Positions 52,485-63,225 are shown, counted from the stretch's first letter. The stretch: 64,000 nucleotides of DNA from Dromiciops gliroides (GCF_019393635.1 NC_057861.1:54945532-55009531), one strand, 5' to 3'. The notes: a model not told the origin generated them from the sequence alone. Made by a program: numbers and translations.

Positions 52485-52750
52485 CTCATTAGTCATAGAA
52501 TGTCAGAGGTAGAAGCGATCTGAGGACACAGAATGTGAGAGTGGAGAGGGATCTTGGGACACGGACCATCAGAACTAAAAGGGATTTCAGAATGCAGACT
52601 GCTGGGGCTGGCAGGACTTTAGAACAAAGAAAACTGAAAAGTGACATTAGAAAGGTTCTCAGCCATTCTCCTCATTTTACAAATGAGGAAACTGAAGTCC
52701 AGAGAATTAATAGTCAAAGGTCATACATGGCGGTGATAGTAGAAAATGAC
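52485..52750 (-). repeat. Tandem SINE-tail units and MIR (antisense)
   Basis: 52495-52650 holds about four degenerate units (CATAGAATGTCAGAGGTAGA, CAGAATGTGAGAGTGGAGAG, CAGAATGCAGACTGCTGGGG). Then an antisense MIR: TCCTCATTTTACAAATGAGG, GAAACTGAAGTCCAGAGAA. Confidence 0.6.
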
Positions 52751-52754
52751 CTAT

Positions 52755-52872
52755 TTTTAACTTGGGGTCTATGGGCTTGTTTCCTTTTTTAATATTTTGA
52801 TAATTATTTAAATACAATTGGTTTCCTTTGTAATCCTATATACCAAACAGCTCTCGCTCTCGCTCTCTCTCG

Positions 52873-52926
<54 letters not shown>

Positions 52927-52985
52927 TACACACACAGATACAAAAAACAAAACAAAAAACCCCACAAAATTAAGAAATTCTACCC
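52755..52985 (+). repeat. DNA-transposon-like element with (CT)n inside
   Basis: TTTTTAACTTGGGGTCTATG, CAATTGGTTTCCTTTGTAAT to TAAGAAATTCTACCC, with (CTCTCTCG)n/(CT)n at 52852-52923. It lies inverted relative to 36757. Confidence 0.5.
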
Positions 52986-53094
52986 TAGAAGACCTTCCAT
53001 CCTGAGAATGGAGTCATGACCAAATTAATTCTGCCATTAGTCTTGGATAGAGTGTGCCAATATTGGTCTACTTTCCTACACCCCATTCACCATC

Positions 53095-53330
53095 CTGGGA
53101 ACTTTCTTGATCAAAATGCTACTTCTATGTGTGTTTTCTCCCCCATTAGAATACAAGCTCCTTGAGGTCAAGAACTGTCTGTTTTTGTATTTCTATTGCC
53201 AGTACTAACAGTACTTGGCATGTAATAAATGCTTGTTCATTCATTCATTCATTCATCTACCTATGTATTCATTCATTCATCTACCTACATATTCATTCAT
53301 TCATTCATTCACTCACTCATTCATATTTAA
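53095..53330 (+). repeat. L2 3' end with (ATTC)n tail
   Basis: AATACAAGCTCCTTGAGGTC, AGTACTTGGCATGTAATAAA, TGCTTGTTCATTCATTC expanding to imperfect ATTC repeats (53236-53325). Confidence 0.85.
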
Positions 53331-54035
53331 GACAATTGCATCTAAACTAGCTCCACAAGAAAACTGTCTATTTTATTGGTAAAGATTCCCAGGGAAAGAG
53401 ACCTCACAAACTCAAAAATTCAGACCAAATGTTTCCTCAAATAAGACCGTTTTCTTTGGCTGACTGTTAGCATGAAACTCTGTGGTGAGCAGATTGGAAA
53501 AGGTATGCTGGGCCTGGCTCTGAGCTCATACACCATGCCCCAGCCTCCAGGTCTATAAAACGGAAAAGAACAATGCTCGCCTCCGTCCTGGAGACACAGG
53601 CTAGGGGCCTCAAAGGCTGCAGATTACATTGTAAACTTGGCCTGCAATAATGTGACCTGTGTGCTGGGTCTGCACTATGAACGACCTGCATGGGGCCAAG
53701 TGCTCCCACAGTCCAGCCACAAAGCCAGTGGGGGTAACGTGGGAGCTCCCCAATTAAGGGCATAAATACTGGCAATAAAAGAGGCAGCTTTTTCCACTGA
53801 GTACATTTTAAAAGGGGAACATTTTCACTGCATGAAGGACTTGTTTTGAAACTGGCTCCCGTCAGTCTGCAGGACGTAACATATACAAAGAAGAGACAGA
53901 CTTCATTGAAGCAAAAATTCCCTATCTTGCCGCCATCATGCCTTCCTAAAGGTAAACCTTAACCAAAGGTATGTGCCCAGCAACTGCAATGCCGGTGGAG
54001 ACTCCAGGGGAACTGAGCCATGCCTCAGTGGGGCA
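53331..54035. other. Unique, low-repeat island
   Basis: No repeat recognised from about 53485 to 53960. Contains GACTGTTAGCATGAAACTCT (part of a 31-bp duplication) and TAAATACTGGCAATAAAAGA. An antisense frame at 53467-53775 has no family or splice support. Confidence 0.4.
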
Positions 54036-54190
54036 GCCTGTCTGGCACAGTGACAAGAGCATTGGCTATGGAGTCCGGGGGCTTGCCTACCTGGGCTTGA
54101 GCTCCAACTCTGCCATCTACCTGTGTGACTCTGGGCAACTCTCTTTGTCTCCTCTAGGGATTTTTGTTTCCTTATGTGCAAAATGACAAG
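54036..54190 (+). repeat. MIR-type SINE
   Basis: GTCTGGCACAGTGACAAGAG, CTATGGAGTCCGGGGG, CTACCTGTGTGACTCTGGGC, GTTTCCTTATGTGCAAAATG. Confidence 0.75.
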
Positions 54191-54194
54191 TTGG

Positions 54195-54475
54195 TATGAA
54201 ACTGGCAAAGATGAAAAGCAGAAAACAGTGTTGGAGAGACTGTGAGGAGACAGCTCACCAATGTATTGTTAGGAGAGCTGGGAATTGTTCCATCTGTTTT
54301 GGAAAATAATTTGGAATCGTGTGAGAGAAGTGATTCATACCATCTGACCTAGTGATCCCATTACTGGGCATGTATGCCAAAGAGGTCAGTCAGGAAAAAA
54401 AGACACCCAAACAGTCAAGATCCTACTTTTTAAGGTAGCAAATAAATTGGAGATAAAGTAGCTGCCCATTGGTTG
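54195..54475 (+). repeat. L1 3' ORF2 fragment
   Basis: GGCAAAGATGAAAAGCAGAA, AATTTGGAATCGTGTGAGAG, CTAGTGATCCCATTACTGG, GCTGCCCATTGGTTGGGGAA, the sense order of L1 ORF2 end. Confidence 0.75.
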
Positions 54476-54911
54476 GGGAACAGCTCAACTAAGAGGAGGG
54501 CAGGAGAGGACCTTGGTAAACTCAATGTTAGTCAATAGCATGACATCGCAGCCAAAGGGTGAAAGGAGTTCAGAGTGGCCTTGAGAGAGACCCAAAGCTT
54601 CCAGGAATAAGGTCAGAGACCCAATGCCTCTGCCCTGGTCAGATCACATCAGTAGCATTATGTCGGGTTTGGGGTGCTACAGTTTAGGGAGGACATTGAT
54701 AAACTGGATGGTAGCCAGAGGAGGTCAGCGAGGGTGATGATGGGGCTGGGGTTCATGCTATGTGAAGAGCAGCTGAAGCAATGAGGGATGTTTAGCCTGG
54801 AAAAGAGACAACTTGAAGGTGGAGATGTGGAAGAGGGCTTAGACTTGTCCTATCTGCCTCCAAATAGAAGGGACAGGAACTATGGGCAGAGGTTACAAAG
54901 AGGCAAATTTA

Positions 54912-55099
54912 ATTTTTTGGTGTGTGTGTGTGGTTTGCTTTTTTTTTGTTTTTTTTTTTTTGGTTTTGTGGGACGATGAGGGTAAAGTGACTTGCCCAGG
55001 GTCACATAGCTAGTGTCAAGTGCCTGAGGCCATATTTGAACTCAGGTCCTCCTGAATCCAGGGCCAGCGCTTTATCCACTGCGCCACCTAGCTGCCCCA
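54912..55099 (-). mobile_element. WSINE1-type SINE nested in L3
   Basis: Antisense copy with a GT and T-rich tail. TSD CAAATTTA (54904-54911, 55100-55107). CACATAGCTAGTGTC shows the same 8-bp type deletion as 18989-19126. Confidence 0.93.
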
Positions 55100-55169
55100 C
55101 AAATTTAGTTTTGATGCAAGGAAACATTTTTAGATGTGAGCAAAACCAATCAGCACCACGGAAAAGGAA

Positions 55170-55398
55170 AATGAAGTTAATAATAGCTAGCATTCATAGA
55201 ACACTTTACCAAGCACTCTATATTTGTTATCTCATTTGATCATCACAGCAGCTCTAGGAGGTTGGTACTGTTATCATCTCCACTCTACAGATGAGGAAAC
55301 TGAGGCAGACAGCAGCTTTGTGATTTGCCCAGGGTTGCATAGCTGGTTAAGTGTCTCAGGTTGGATTTAAATGCAGGTCTTCCTGACTCCAGGTCTGA
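55170..55398 (-). repeat. MIR fragment nested in L3
   Basis: AATAGCTAGCATTCATAGAA, ATCTCATTTGATCATCACAG, CTACAGATGAGGAAACTGAG, GGTCTTCCTGACTCCAGG. Confidence 0.88.
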
Positions 55399-55412
55399 TG
55401 TCTGGAAGTCTT

Positions 55413-55569
55413 TTTTTTTTTTTTTTTTTGCAGGGCAATGAGGGTTAAGTGACTTGCCCAGGGTCACACAGCTACTGTCAAGTGTCTGAGGCCGGATTTG
55501 AATTCAGGTACTCCTGAATACAGGGCCAGTGCTTTATCCACTCACTGCGCCACCCAGCTGCCCCCTTGC
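55413..55569 (-). mobile_element. WSINE1-type SINE
   Basis: Antisense copy with a T22 tail. TSD TGTCTGGAAGTCTT (55399-55412, 55570-55583). Confidence 0.96.
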
Positions 55570-55700
55570 TGTCTGGAAGTCTTCATGCAGTGGCTGGATA
55601 ACCACTTATCAGGTATGTTCTAGTAGGGATTCTTCTTCAAGTATGGTTTGTACCAGATGGCTTCTGAGGTCTTTTCCAACTCAAAAATTCTGTGATCCTG

Positions 55701-55999
55701 TCACATTGTGTCAATAAGAAAGTATGGACGTGAGAAACACTGAGTAACCCAAGAAGGCTTGTAGGAACTGAGGCAGAGAAAGCAAGAATCAGGAGGGGAA
55801 AACAGAATGACTTCCCCAATGTAAATGAAAACAACACTACAAGGCAGCTGGCTCAGATTAAGTGCATGACCAACATAGGTTCCAGACATTAGATAACAAA
55901 ACACCCTCACTTTCTCTCAGAGCAGGGAATAGGGGACTTCAGTTACACACCCTCATAGATGTGGTCATTCCCATTGGCCTGTTTTTCTTTGTTAAAAGA

Positions 56000-56043
<44 letters not shown>

Positions 56044-56269
56044 AGGGGGAGGATGGGGGCACTATTAAGAATAACTGTGATCTTTTAAAAGGGGCATTAA
56101 TAAAAAATATTTAATGAAAAGGTTAAGCGATCTCATCACTAAGACCAGCTTGAGACATAAGTTCCAGAATCCTGGCCAGTTTTTTCTCACATGAGTCTTG
56201 ATCTTTCTTTCAAAGGAGGCTACTGATCTATCAGAAAGGTCCAGTTGTCTGGGATGCAGAATATCAACA
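55701..56269. other. Low-repeat stretch with (GT)n
   Basis: Unassigned apart from (GT)n at 56001-56041. Confidence 0.4.
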
Positions 56270-56440
56270 CTAGAAAGGGACATCAGATATCATGTAGAAC
56301 ACAAGCTTTGTTTTTTTGTGTTTTTTTTCAGATGGAGAAAGTAAGAGCTAAAAAAGGAAATGACCAATGTCACAAAGTTGCTAAGTGGCAAAATCTGAGT
56401 TTCACCAATAAGAGTAGGACTCTTCACTTAACTGTGCAGA
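56270..56440 (-). repeat. MIR fragment
   Basis: CTAGAAAGGGACATCAGATA, CAGATGGAGAAAGTAAGAGC, GACCAATGTCACAAAGTTGC. Confidence 0.65.
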
Positions 56441-56467
56441 CTTGGTGAGACACTGAACTCAAATTTG

Positions 56468-56644
56468 TTTTGGGGGTTTTTTGGGGGGGCTTAAAAAAAT
56501 TTTTTTTTGGCTGGGCAGTTGGGGTTAAGTGACTTGCCCAGGGTCACACAGCTAGTAAGTGTTAAGTGTCTGAGGCCGGATTTGAACTCAGGTCCTCCTG
56601 AATCCAGGGCCAGTGCTCTATCTACTGTGCCACCTAGCTGCCCC
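56468..56644 (-). mobile_element. WSINE1-type SINE
   Basis: Antisense copy with a G/T/A-rich tail. TSD CTGAACTCAAATTTG (56453-56467) and CTGAACTAAAATTTG (56645-56659). Confidence 0.95.
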
Positions 56645-57095
56645 CTGAACTAAAATTTGAACTTTGCTTCTGACAGTTACTGAGTGGCTGGGAACAAGTT
56701 GAAATTTCTGAACCTGTTTCCTAATTTAGAAAATGGTGATCATGGGGCAGCTAGGTGGTGCAGTAGATAAAGCACCAGCCCTGGATTCAGGAGGACCCCA
56801 GTTCAAATCTGGCCTCAGACACTTGACACAAACTAGCTGTGTGACCCTGGGCAAGTCACTTAACCCTCATTGTTCCCCCCCCCCCCCAAAAAAAGGTGAT
56901 ACTAATACTTATAATGACTGTAAGGATCAAATGAGATGTTTAATAGATATAAAGCACTTTCCAAACGTTAAACTGAAACACTTAAAGTACTGATCAAGAT
57001 CAAATAGTATTATCTATAAAGAGATCTGGTATTTAATCCACAGGGCTGTGTGAGGATCAAATGAGACTATGTTTGTAAAGTGATTTGCAAAACAC
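56645..57095 (+). repeat. MIR-type SINE split by a WSINE1
   Basis: GCTTCTGACAGTTACTGAGT, CTGTTTCCTAATTTAGAAAA, then after the SINE GGATCAAATGAGATGTTTAA and ATAAAGCACTTTCCAAACG. A second MIR 3' piece is at 57040-57095. Confidence 0.75.
56741..56890 (+). mobile_element. WSINE1-type SINE with C13 run
   Basis: Sense copy. Body ends CATTGTT then C13 (56875-56887) and a short A tail. TSD AAATGGTGAT/AAAAGGTGAT. Confidence 0.94.
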
Positions 57096-57159
57096 TGTAC
57101 TAGTGTTAAGAGAAGGCCCCAGGAGTCAAATGCAAGAAGAAAATAACCCCATGACAAGT

Positions 57160-57500
57160 TCAAGTGGAGTCTCACAGAAAAGAATGACTTGGTTCCATAT
57201 AAATGAAGCACATGAGAAAGAACAGGATGAAGGGAAGAATCACAATTTATGTGATGATGACAATAATATAAAGGGAAACAACTTGGAAATACTCCAGAAT
57301 GCTCTTCAGTGCAATAGTGATTGATCATGACTTCAAAGACGGCTGATGAATCACACTTTCCACCTCTTAGCCGAGAGGGGATGGACAAGAGGTGTAGGAT
57401 GACATACACAGCTTTAGACAAAGTTAACGTGTTGTTGATTTGTTTGGCTTGATAGACTTACTTGTTACAAGGGAGGGCTTCTATGTTGTGCAGAGGCTGC
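57160..57500 (+). repeat. L1-type 3' tail, diverged
   Basis: AATAATATAAAGGGAAACAA, GATTGATCATGACTTCAAAG, CCACCTCTTAGCCGAGAGGG, GACTTACTTGTTACAAGGG: the same 3' end type as 2370-3080. Confidence 0.5.
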
Positions 57501-57651
57501 TGGTGGGTTAGTGAAAATGATACAACAATAAAACATTTAATGAGTACACAAAAGAATGGAGAAGGAAGATCAGAAAGGGACAAAACCACGTAAGGCCATT
57601 TTATTTCTCCCATGTGAAATTTAATATGCACTTTTTAAAAAAGTAGGGGTG

Positions 57652-57806
57652 GGGCAGCTAGGTGGTGTAGTGGATAGAGCACCGGCCCTGGAGTCAGGAG
57701 GAACTGAGTTCAAATCCAGCCTCAGACACTAGACGCTTATTAGCTGTGTGACCCTGGGCAAGTCACTTAATCCTCATTGCCCCGCCCCTGCCCCCCACCC
57801 CCCCAA
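57652..57806 (+). mobile_element. WSINE1-type SINE with C-rich tail
   Basis: Sense copy. After CATTGCCCC the tail is C-rich (GCCCCTGCCCCCCACCCCCCC) before AAAG. Confidence 0.92.
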
Positions 57807-57811
57807 AGTGG

Positions 57812-58055
57812 GGGCAGCTGGTGGCACAGTGGATAGAGTGCTAGCTTTGAAGTCAGGAAGACTCATCTTCCTGAATTCGAATCTGGTCTCAGTCACTTAC
57901 TAGCTGTGTGTCCCTGGGCAAGTCACTTCACCTGGTTTCCTCATCTGTAAAATCAGATGGAGAAGGAAATGGCAAACTACTCCAGTAAGAAAACCCCAAA
58001 TTGGGTCACAAAGCGTCAGACATTGCTGAAAATTTGACTGGACAGCAACTTTTTA
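57812..58055 (+). repeat. Mar1-type SINE
   Basis: GGGGGCAGCTGGTGGCACAG, a duplicated GAAGACTCATCTTCCTGAAT stretch, core, GGAGAAGGAAATGGCAAACT, CCCCAAATTGGGTCACAAAG. It abuts the previous SINE. Confidence 0.9.
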
Positions 58056-58154
58056 AAAGTAGCTGGCAGAAGGCCAGTTTCATGTGTACTACTCTTTTCA
58101 GTTCTCTGTATATTATGATGCTCTTGTTTGGTTGGTTCCAAACAAGAGAGGATT

Positions 58155-58345
58155 TATATTAAAAATTTTTTTTTATTGCAGTAAACATTTTTATTAATAG
58201 TATGAGTTCTAATTTTTATCCCTCCTTCCCTCCCTCCCCTGCCCCCTTCCTAAGGTGGCAAGCAATCAGATATGGGTATATTTAATATTTCTAAAGAGAA
58301 ATGTTCTAGCTGTTGAGCTACTAAGGATAGCACCCACGGATTATA
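58155..58345 (-). repeat. L1 3' end fragment (antisense)
   Basis: TTTTTATTGCAGTAAACATT, TATCCCTCCTTCCCTCCCTC, GGCAAGCAATCAGATATGGG. Confidence 0.75.
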
Positions 58346-58404
58346 ACTGTTTTTTTTTTTAAAGAGAATTCAATCAACTAAAGTAATACTGAAAATGCTT
58401 CTTT

Positions 58405-58566
58405 TGGGGGCAGCTAGGTGGTACAGTGGATAGAGCACTAGCCCTGGATTCAGGAGGACCTGAGTTCAAATCCAGTCTCAGACATTTGACACTTACTAGC
58501 TGTGTGACCCTGGGCAAGTCACTTAGCCCTCATTGCCCCACAAAAAAAAAATCTATTAAAAAAAAA
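58405..58566 (+). mobile_element. WSINE1-type SINE
   Basis: Sense copy. Perfect TSD GAAAATGCTTCTTT (58391-58404, 58567-58580). Confidence 0.96.
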
Positions 58567-58639
58567 GAAAATGCTTCTTTGATGATTCAGAACAGACTTC
58601 AAGGTGATAAGTGAAGGGGGTTGGATTAAATCATCTGCT

Positions 58640-58860
58640 ACTGAGGGCACTTCTAGCTCTAACATTCTATGCTATGTGGCCTTTTGGGCTCTGGCCTTCT
58701 ATAACTCTGTGCTGGAAGCTTTACTTTAGTTTTCTAGTATACAGTAAGCTCCTTAAGAACTGGGATTATTGGGTTTTGTCTTTGCATTCCCAGTGCCTTG
58801 AAGAGTGCCCTGCAAATGGTGCTTAAAAAATAAATAAATGCCTGTTGCATTTGTCTAGAG
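58640..58860 (+). repeat. SINE-tail units followed by an L2 3' end
   Basis: 58640-58710 has CTTCTAGCTCTAACATTCTA and a second partial unit. 58735-58855 is L2: ACAGTAAGCTCCTTAAGAAC, GCATTCCCAGTGCCTTGAAG, AATAAATAAATGCCTG. Confidence 0.7.
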
Positions 58861-59032
58861 AGAAAGACTTCTTCAACCACAATTTAGATACAAAGTATCT
58901 TATAAACAGCTACAATTTCTAACTAGTAGGCCAAAGGGTCTCTGTTCTTGCAGTTTTCAGACAATTGTGCCTCAAAGAGAAAAAAAATTTCATCATCCTA
59001 GAAGGAGGAACTTAATTTCTAAACATAAATGA

Positions 59033-59370
59033 AGGGGGCAGCTAGGTGGCTCAGTGGATAAAGCAATGGTCCTGGATTCAGGAGGACCTGAATTCAAATC
59101 TGACCTCAGGCACTTGATACTTACTAGCTGTGTGACCCTGGGCAAGTCACTTAACCCTCATGCCCCCCCCCCAAAAAAAGAAAAAAGAAATAAAAAGAAA
59201 AGAAAACCTATGTTTGAGGGCAGCTAGATGGTGCAGTGGATAAAGCACTGGCCCTGGATTCAGGAGGACCTGAGTTCAATTCTGGCCTCAGACACTTGAC
59301 ACTTACTAGCTGTGTGACCCTGGGCAAGTCACTTAACCCCCATTGCCCCACCAAAAAAAAATTTAAAAAT
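59033..59370 (+). mobile_element. Two WSINE1 copies sharing one TSD (dimer)
   Basis: Copy 1 59033-59206 (with C10 at 59163-59172 and an A-rich linker), an unexplained CCTATGTTTGA (59207-59217), then copy 2 59217-59370. Only the outer ends carry a duplication: TAAACATAAATGA (59020-59032, 59371-59383). Confidence 0.85.
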
Positions 59371-59589
59371 TAAACATAAATGACGACACATGACTTTGGA
59401 GAGCAGTTATGGGATCTGTCATATCAATACTTCCCTGAAGACTATATATCATAGTGGATGGAGAATTCAGAGTTGATCTATTTCTCTTGATGCATAATTT
59501 GCCTTCTCCTCACCTTCCCATCTTATGCAATAAGCACACATCTCTGCGATGTGACACTTTTTCACTAACTTTTTACCTGCTGTGTATTA

Positions 59590-60055
59590 TTTTTTTAAAA
59601 AAATTTGTTTCAATTAGCCGAAATCCATCTTCTTATCCTCCTACTCCCAAGTCTCTCTCCCCCTCTTGAGAACAGAAGAAAAATAAAACCCATTACAAAC
59701 ATGCATACTCAATCAAAACAAATTTCCACATGAGCCATGTCCCAAAAAGTGTCTCCATCTGCACTCTGAGTTCCTCACTTCTCTATCAGGAGGTGGGTAG
59801 CATGTTTCGTTACTAGACCTCTGGAATCCTGATGGGTCATTGTGCTGACAGGAGTTCAGCACAGCAGTATTCCATCACACTTATAAAACTCGTTCATCCA
59901 TTCCCCAATGAGTAAAGGAGATAATATTTGTAAAATGCTCAGCATAGTGGCTGGCACAAAGCAGGTGTTTATATAAATGCATATTCTTTCCCTCTCTCCC
60001 ACTCTTTGCTACCTCAAAAAGAACTATAAATATTTCTGTATGTCCTTACAAGGCG
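59590..60055 (-). repeat. L1-related 3' fragment (antisense)
   Basis: CCATCTTCTTATCCTCCTAC, GAACAGAAGAAAAATAAAAC, CACATGAGCCATGTCCC, GTCATTGTGCTGACAGGAGT, CACAGCAGTATTCCATCACA. The order resembles L1 but of an older type. A MIR/L2-like patch (59915-59985) interrupts it. Confidence 0.6.
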
Positions 60056-61520
60056 TTTTGCTTAAGACTGATCCCTCCCTTTAAGTTATTCTCCCTCGAA
60101 GGTCTGTTGTCCATTGTGTTAGGAATCCCTTCTGACTTGGTGTCATTCAGAAATTTCATGAACACACCATCCATACCTTGATATAACCCATGGACAAGAG
60201 TGTTAAAAAGTAGAGGACAGAGCAGATTGCTGAGATATTCCTCATATTCCACTGGAGACCTCTTTCAATGAACATTAAACCATTAACAACTATTTGTATC
60301 CCAGCTGATGCACTGCTTTTGGACTTTTTTTGACTCTTCCACCGTGTCATCATTCCCCAAGAACCTCATCACTGGGACACTCATGATCCTGCAAGATCAA
60401 ATCAGCCATGGGACTCACATCCCATTCATACCCTTTGTCCTTTTGACTGGACCCATGAGTTTCAAAACCTCCATTTAAGGAGGAAGCTAAGGACAGTTCT
60501 TTTCTCATGCCCCACCAGCTATACAGGCTTTGGACTTCTTCAAAGCAACCCCCCAACTTTTGCACTTTTCACTTTCCTTTGGTGTACTGTCTTCTCCCAA
60601 TAGATTATTCAGGAAAGTGACTGTCTGTCTGTCTGTCTTCTTATTCATATTTCTATCCCCAACACAGTGCCTGACATATGTGGTGAATCACTTTCAGTTA
60701 TGTTGGAATCTTCTTGACCCCATTTGGGGTTTTCTTGGCAAAGGTACTGGAGGGGTTTGCCATTTCCTTCTCCAGCTCATTTTACAGATGAGAAGACTGA
60801 GGCAAACAGAGTCACACAGCTAGTGTCTGAGACCAGATTTGAACTCAGGAAGACGAGTCTTCCTGACTCTTAGCGCAGCACTGTTTCACCTAGCTGATTG
60901 GCACACGGTAGGCTCTTAAAAATATTTGACTGACTGAATTATTCTTTGGGTCCAGTCATCCAACTAGCTCTAAATTCAACTGATTGTATTATTGTGTCTA
61001 AACCATATCTCTCCATCTTCTCCACAAGAACAGTATGGGATGCTTTATTGAAAGCTCTGCTAGAATCTAGGTAAACTATATTCACATTATTCCTCTGATT
61101 TACTAGTTTAGTGATCCTGTCAAAAAGAAAATAAGATTAGTCTGGTACGCCATGTTCTTGATGAAGCTGCCATGCTGGCTTTTTGTAATCACTGCTTCCC
61201 TATCTAGTTTTCACCAAACTTTTTTTAATGATTCATTCTAGAATGTTCCCAATAATGGAAGTCAAGATCACTGGCCTTTAGTTTGCAGACTGTTCTCTTA
61301 CTTTTTTTTTTTTTTTGGTGAAAATCAAACCTTTTGCCCTTCTCTAATCTCATGGTCCTTCTGTTTTTCATGATTTTTCAGAGATCTTTGACATGGCTTA
61401 GCCATCACATCTGTCTGTTCTTTCAGGCCTTGAGGATATGATTCACCTGAGCCAGGTGACTTGTGTTCAGCCAGGTGCCCTACTTCTATTGCCTTACTTA
61501 GTTTATGACACTCCTAACTC
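60056..61520 (-). repeat. L3/CR1 LINE (antisense), interrupted by L2
   Basis: 60056-60300 and 60945-61500 are antisense L3. The reverse strand at 61020-61140 reads like the RT block DFS-AF (minus: ATATAGTTTACCTAGATTCT). Cues: GAACACACCATCCATACCTT, ATTCTTTGGGTCCAGTCATC, GAATCTAGGTAAACTATATT, AAGTCAAGATCACTGGCC. Confidence 0.78.
60301..60944 (+). repeat. L2-tailed segment with nested antisense Mar1 SINE
   Basis: L2 3' end: CTTTGGTGTACTGTCTTCTC, GACTGTCTGTCTGTCTGTCT, CACAGTGCCTGACATATG, continuing after the SINE as GGCACACGGTAGGCTCTTAA, ATATTTGACTGACTGAAT. The Mar1 (60690-60897, minus) shows GAATCTTCTTGACCCCATTT and CTGGAGGGGTTTGCCATTTC. Confidence 0.75.
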
Positions 61521-61529
61521 CCTGTGAGT

Positions 61530-61612
61530 CATTTTTGTTCTGTCTTTTCCAGTGCAAAGATATAGTTTGCAGAACAGTGCACATAGTAAGTGCTTAATAA
61601 ATGCTTGCTGAC
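61530..61612 (+). repeat. L2 tail fragment
   Basis: GCAGAACAGTGCACATAGTA, AGTGCTTAATAAATGCTTGC. Confidence 0.7.
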
Positions 61613-61714
61613 AGAACAAGCAGAAACAAAATAAGAATTGGACAGCTCTGCTTTCTCTTGACTGTCATTGTCCCATCCACCCCTAAACAAAGGTTCAACA
61701 CCTTTGATTCTCCA

Positions 61715-62590
61715 TTTCAATCAAGAGGTATTGTTTAAGCACCTACTTAGTGTGAGGCCCTCTGCTAGGTGCTGAGGCCACAAGTGCCAAGGATGAAATA
61801 ATCTCTACTAATGGGGGAGACAAGAACATATAAAAACAGCATAAGGTTAATAAATAAATAAATATACAAAAGAGTTAAATATAAGGTATTTGGGGTGAAG
61901 GTCACTAGCAATTGGAGGATCAGGAAAGCACCTAAAAGATGGTGACTACAGGAAGAGAGGGACTCTGACATGGAAGAAAGAAGAGAGCGCATTGTAGACA
62001 TAAGGGACAACTAGAACGAAAGTAAGAAGATGGGCAATGGAATGCTGCAGATGAGGAGAAAAGGCCAGTTTGAGTAAATTACAGAGTAAGGGCAACTAGG
62101 TGGGACAGAAGATAGAGTATTAGACTTGGAATTAAGAACATCTGAGTTTGAATCCACCCTCAGATATTTATTAACTGTGTGATCCTGGACAAGTCACTTG
62201 AAGTCTGTCTGCTTCAGTTTCTTCATTAGTTAAATGCAGATGATAATAGCCTCCCAGGGCTGCTGTGAGGATCAAATGAGATAAAAAAATATATAGCCGT
62301 TTGCTAACCTCAAAGTGCTATATGCTAGTTGTCATTATTATTATTATTAATATACAATGAAGCTAGAAAGATAGGTTGGAGCCAGGTTGTAAAGGGATTA
62401 AAAAGCTAAACAAAGGAGTTTAGATTTTCATCCTAGAGGCAATAGGAAGCCACTGGAGTTGTGTGAGTAAGGAAGTCACATGGTTAGGTATGTACTGAAA
62501 GAAAATTACTTTGGCAATAATGTGTGCAGTATATTGGAGTGGTGAGACTTGAAGCAGGAAAATCAATTAGGAGGCCGGTGCAATATAACT
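61715..62590 (-). repeat. L2 3' half (antisense) with nested SINE
   Basis: AGAGGTATTGTTTAAGCACC, GGCCCTCTGCTAGGTGCTGA, then after the SINE GCCAGGTTGTAAAGGGATTA, GAGGCAATAGGAAGCCACTG, AGTCACATGGTTAGG. Confidence 0.82.
62088..62345 (+). repeat. MIR-type SINE with WSINE-like head, nested in L2
   Basis: Head GGGCAACTAGGTGGGACAGA. Core GTTTGAATCCACCCTCAGAT. 3' half GTTTCTTCATTAGTTAAATG and CTCCCAGGGCTGCTGTGAGG, then (TTA)n. It links the WSINE head type to the MIR 3' half. Confidence 0.8.
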
Positions 62591-62857
62591 AGAAATACCT
62601 TTTTTGTGGTACTTTGCTTTTCTTTTCAACCTTAGCTTAGTGTTTCTCGGTTTTGCTTATTTTTCTTTGCATCAGCTTCTATATCTTCCCATGTTTCTTT
62701 GAATTTTCCCTAGTCAATATTTCCTACATTCATGAATATTTATTTACCATTTCCCAATGAATGATAAACTAATTTCTTTTGGGGGGGGGACTAAGGATAT
62801 TTAGTGTGGAGAAGAGAAGTTAAGAGAAACATGAAACAGGAATATTGTATGATGATT

Positions 62858-63225
62858 AACTGTGAATGACTTGGCTATTCTCAACAATACAATGATCCAA
62901 GACAATTCTGAAGGAGGGACTTAAGATGAAAAATTCTATCCACTTCCAGAGAAAGAATTGATGGAGTCTGAATGCAGATCAAAGCACACTTTTTCTTTAC
63001 TTTTAAATTTTTTCTTGTTTTTTTGGTCTGTATTTTCTTTTACAACATGACTAATATGGAAATGTGTTTTTCATGACTACACACATATAAACCTATAACC
63101 AATTGTTTACCTTCTCAGTGTGTGTGTGTGGGGTGGGGGGTGTGAGAGGGGGGAGGGAGAGAATTTGAAATTCAAAGATTTTAAAAAGCAAATGTTAAAA
63201 ATTGTTTTTGCCTTTCCTAATGAAA
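62858..63225 (+). repeat. L1 3' end
   Basis: AATACAATGATCCAAGACAA, GAAAAATTCTATCCACTTCC, TTTTACAACATGACTAATAT, GAAATGTGTTTTTCATGAC: sense marsupial L1 3' UTR. Confidence 0.85.

Larger units (their letters stand above)
54480..55700 (+). repeat. L3/CR1 LINE 3' end, split by two SINEs and a MIR
   Basis: GATAAACTGGATGGTAGCCA, GTGGAAGAGGGCTTAGACTT, AGAAGGGACAGGAACTATGG, AGGAAACATTTTTAGATGTG, and after the insertions GAAGTCTTCATGCAGTGGCT, CACTTATCAGGTATGTTCTA, GATGGCTTCTGAGGTCTTTT. This is the CR1/L3 3' UTR order. Confidence 0.82.
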
